Source: JAVVPO01 sp036655715
GTDB taxonomy: Bacteria; Bacillota; Clostridia; Lachnospirales; Cellulosilyticaceae
DNA: 8,466 bases
Direction of reading: 5' to 3'
Assembly (NCBI GenBank): GCA_036655715.1
Contig: JAVVPO010000094.1
Span: 1 to 8,466 of the forward strand
The notes beneath the pieces were generated by a model. The model saw only the letters and a list, made by a program, of their open reading frames with translations. It searched no databases and was not told where the DNA came from. Both the position numbers and the translations under genes were made by a program. Shown in pieces: positions 7,248 through 8,466 of this stretch (positions are counted from its first letter, which is position 1; the number at the start of each line of letters is the position of its first letter).

Positions 7248-7315
7248 AAAAAATAATAACAAAAGACTTATACAGCCTATATGCTATTATTTTTTGAGTT
7301 TTGTTATTATTTTTT
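7248..7315. repeat. perfect 17-bp inverted repeat upstream of mglB
   Basis: The 17 bases at 7248-7264 are the exact reverse complement of those at 7299-7315, with a 34-base spacer. Only one G-C pair is present per arm, so an RNA stem would be weak for its length. On the minus strand the second arm ends in a T run, so it might act as a poor terminator or attenuator after the upstream MglB-like gene. Alternatively it may be a DNA-level protein site. Confidence 0.5.
7280..7315 (-). promoter_or_regulatory. candidate operator: 16-bp direct repeat, 20-bp period, upstream of mglB
   Basis: On the minus strand AAAAAATAATAACAAA (7300-7315) and AAAAAATAATAGCATA (7280-7295) match at 14 of 16 positions with a 20-bp period. 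That is the geometry expected for AraC-family regulators, which bind tandem half-sites about two helical turns apart. The repeat lies about 140-170 bases before the mglB start. A -10-like TATATA follows at 7231-7236, but I found no convincing -35 box. The rest of the 195-bp gap is AT-rich, and I saw no catabolite-response (cre) site with its central CG. Regulatory function is inferred. Confidence 0.3.
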
Positions 7316-7338
7316 ATCTATCTTATTATGTTTTTTTA

Positions 7339-8409
7339 TCACTTTTTATACTCTTGTATATTTTCTATATTAATCATCTCATGAGATGCCCATAGATATT
7401 TTTCCTCATCAAATTTTTCTTTCATGTTATAAGGTTCTATTCCTATTGCTAATTCATAAAGTGTATCAAAAATATATTTTCCTTGAACATCTGCATTATT
7501 ATAAACTGTTCCTAACATTTTCCCATTTTCTATGGCCTTTAGACCTTCTTCTAAGCCATCTACACCTAGTACTATCATATTGCCACCATCTGCATAGTAC
7601 TCTGATGCCTCTAACGCTTCTATTGCCCCAAGCGCCATCTCATCATTATTAGCCATTACAACCTCTATGTTATTTCCATGTTGCTCTATCCAACTTTTCA
7701 TTTTTTCATTGGCTATACTTCTTTTCCATGAGCCTGTATCTGTGGCTAGATTTTCTGTCTTAATTTCATTATCCTCTAGCATCTTGATACTATGATAGCT
7801 TCTTAAAATAGCATCTTGGTGTCCCTGCTCCCCCTCTAACATAACATACTGAATCACACCATCTTTATTTTTATCTACCTCTAAACCATTTGCTATAGCA
7901 TCTAGCAGAATTTGCCCTTGCATTTTTCCTGCCTGATCAGCTTTACTTCCTATATAATATACCTTATCCCATTTTTCCATATCTTGTGGCACAGGCTCTC
8001 TATTAAAAAATACTAAAGGTATATCTTTTTCTTTTGCTTTATCAATGATACTAGCCGCCTGCGCTCTATCTACTAGATTGACAGCTAGTGCATCATAATC
8101 TTCTTTAAACATTTCATCTATTTTTTGATTTTGTATTTGCTGATTATCCTCGCCATCAATGACATCAATCCTAATATTTACTTTACTACTTTCTTCTTTT
8201 TCTATCTTATATTCCTCTATTGATTCACATATGCTTTTTATAAAGGGGTCTTTGCCATTATAAACAACAACCCCAATTTTGATTTCATTATTATTAATCT
8301 TTACAGCCTCAGATACTGCTTGATTGTCATTGATACATGCTGTTAAATTTAGTGTACATAGGCTGCTTATTAATAGAAGCTGTGTTATCTTTTTCACTCT
8401 TCCTTTCAT
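7339..8409 (-). CDS. second MglB-like galactose/glucose-binding lipoprotein, possible sugar sensor
   Basis: This is a 356-residue secreted binding protein of the MglB family. Its signal peptide ends in lipobox LTAC (Cys25), with only a short tether (about 26-42) before the fold begins at NEIKIGVVVY. Every sugar contact aligned from E. coli MglB is retained: D54, F56, N111, H197, D199, R203, W228, N255, D284 and N304. The calcium loop is also kept (D179, N181, D183, Q187, plus E249). Away from these sites it differs widely from the mglB product next door and is richer in Lys, Glu, Asn and Ile. Several isoleucines use ATA, suggesting lower expression. The ATG at 8407-8409 follows GGAGG. It lies 195 bp upstream of mglB on the same strand and about 30 bp after an upstream gene. 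It could be a spare receptor for MglAC or, more interestingly, the extracellular sensing partner of a histidine kinase. Ligand binding is likely; the role is inferred. Confidence 0.85.
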   Translation of the reverse strand: MKGRVKKITQLLLISSLCTLNLTACINDNQAVSEAVKINNNEIKIGVVVYNGKDPFIKSICESIEEYKIEKEESSKVNIRIDVIDGEDNQQIQNQKIDEMFKEDYDALAVNLVDRAQAASIIDKAKEKDIPLVFFNREPVPQDMEKWDKVYYIGSKADQAGKMQGQILLDAIANGLEVDKNKDGVIQYVMLEGEQGHQDAILRSYHSIKMLEDNEIKTENLATDTGSWKRSIANEKMKSWIEQHGNNIEVVMANNDEMALGAIEALEASEYYADGGNMIVLGVDGLEEGLKAIENGKMLGTVYNNADVQGKYIFDTLYELAIGIEPYNMKEKFDEEKYLWASHEMINIENIQEYKK

Positions 8410-8439
8410 AATTTACCTCCAACTTATTTAACTTTTTTA

Positions 8440-8466
8440 TTACTCACTCAGGAAAGGTAACTCTAA
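8440..8466 (-). CDS. possible last codons of an upstream gene
   Basis: Reading in from the right edge, one frame gives LELPFLSE followed by two TAA codons (8440-8442 and 8437-8439). A second frame gives RVTFPE and TGA at 8444-8446; the third frame stops at once. Either open frame resembles the end of a histidine kinase ATPase domain, which often closes with an alternating hydrophobic strand and Pro. About 30 bases and a GGAGG site separate it from the MglB-like gene, as within an operon. Eight residues cannot identify a family. Confidence 0.25.
   Translation of the reverse strand, partial: LELPFLSE

Noticed and set aside
7386..7652. An 88-codon plus-strand open frame
   Set aside because: It is antisense to the second MglB-like gene, which is supported by conserved ligand residues. 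The encoded peptide is leucine/histidine-rich filler.

Overview
The window is low-GC DNA with strong AGGAGG-type ribosome sites, lipobox-bearing binding proteins with charged tethers, and compact operons. It suggests a Gram-positive anaerobe of the Clostridia, perhaps Lachnospirales. That placement is inferred from style and gene content, since no rRNA or other marker is present.

Layout, left to right. (1) Positions 1-1742, minus strand: hslO (Hsp33 redox chaperone, lacking only its last codons at the window edge), preceded by a class I SAM-dependent methyltransferase of the YqeM type. A good sigma-A-like promoter lies ahead of the methyltransferase. (2) Positions 1907-3403, plus strand: a YjeM-type amino-acid permease of the APC superfamily, divergent from the methyltransferase. 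(3) Positions 3405-3449: a strong hairpin that can terminate both converging transcripts. (4) Positions 3464-8409, minus strand: a galactose/methyl-galactoside ABC importer operon read from right to left. It comprises a second MglB-like lipoprotein, then mglB, mglA and mglC. A few codons of a further upstream gene appear at the right edge.

How the genes work together. MglB is a lipoprotein that captures galactose or glucose outside the membrane, MglC forms the pore, and MglA, with two fused ATPase domains, drives uptake. The extra MglB-like lipoprotein keeps every sugar- and calcium-contacting residue of MglB that I could align. It differs in the rest of its sequence, has a short tether and uses many ATA isoleucine codons. 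It is separated from mglB by about 195 bp of AT-rich DNA holding a 16-bp direct repeat with a 20-bp period and a perfect 17-bp inverted repeat. The most interesting reading is that it is the sugar-sensing partner of a membrane histidine kinase just beyond the right edge. This would resemble the known XylFII-LytS arrangement for xylose in Clostridium beijerinckii, with the mglB upstream repeats as the response-regulator target. The kinase itself is not in the window, so this is inference.

I saw no mobile elements, CRISPR arrays, tRNA or rRNA genes. All gaps between genes are under 200 bp.
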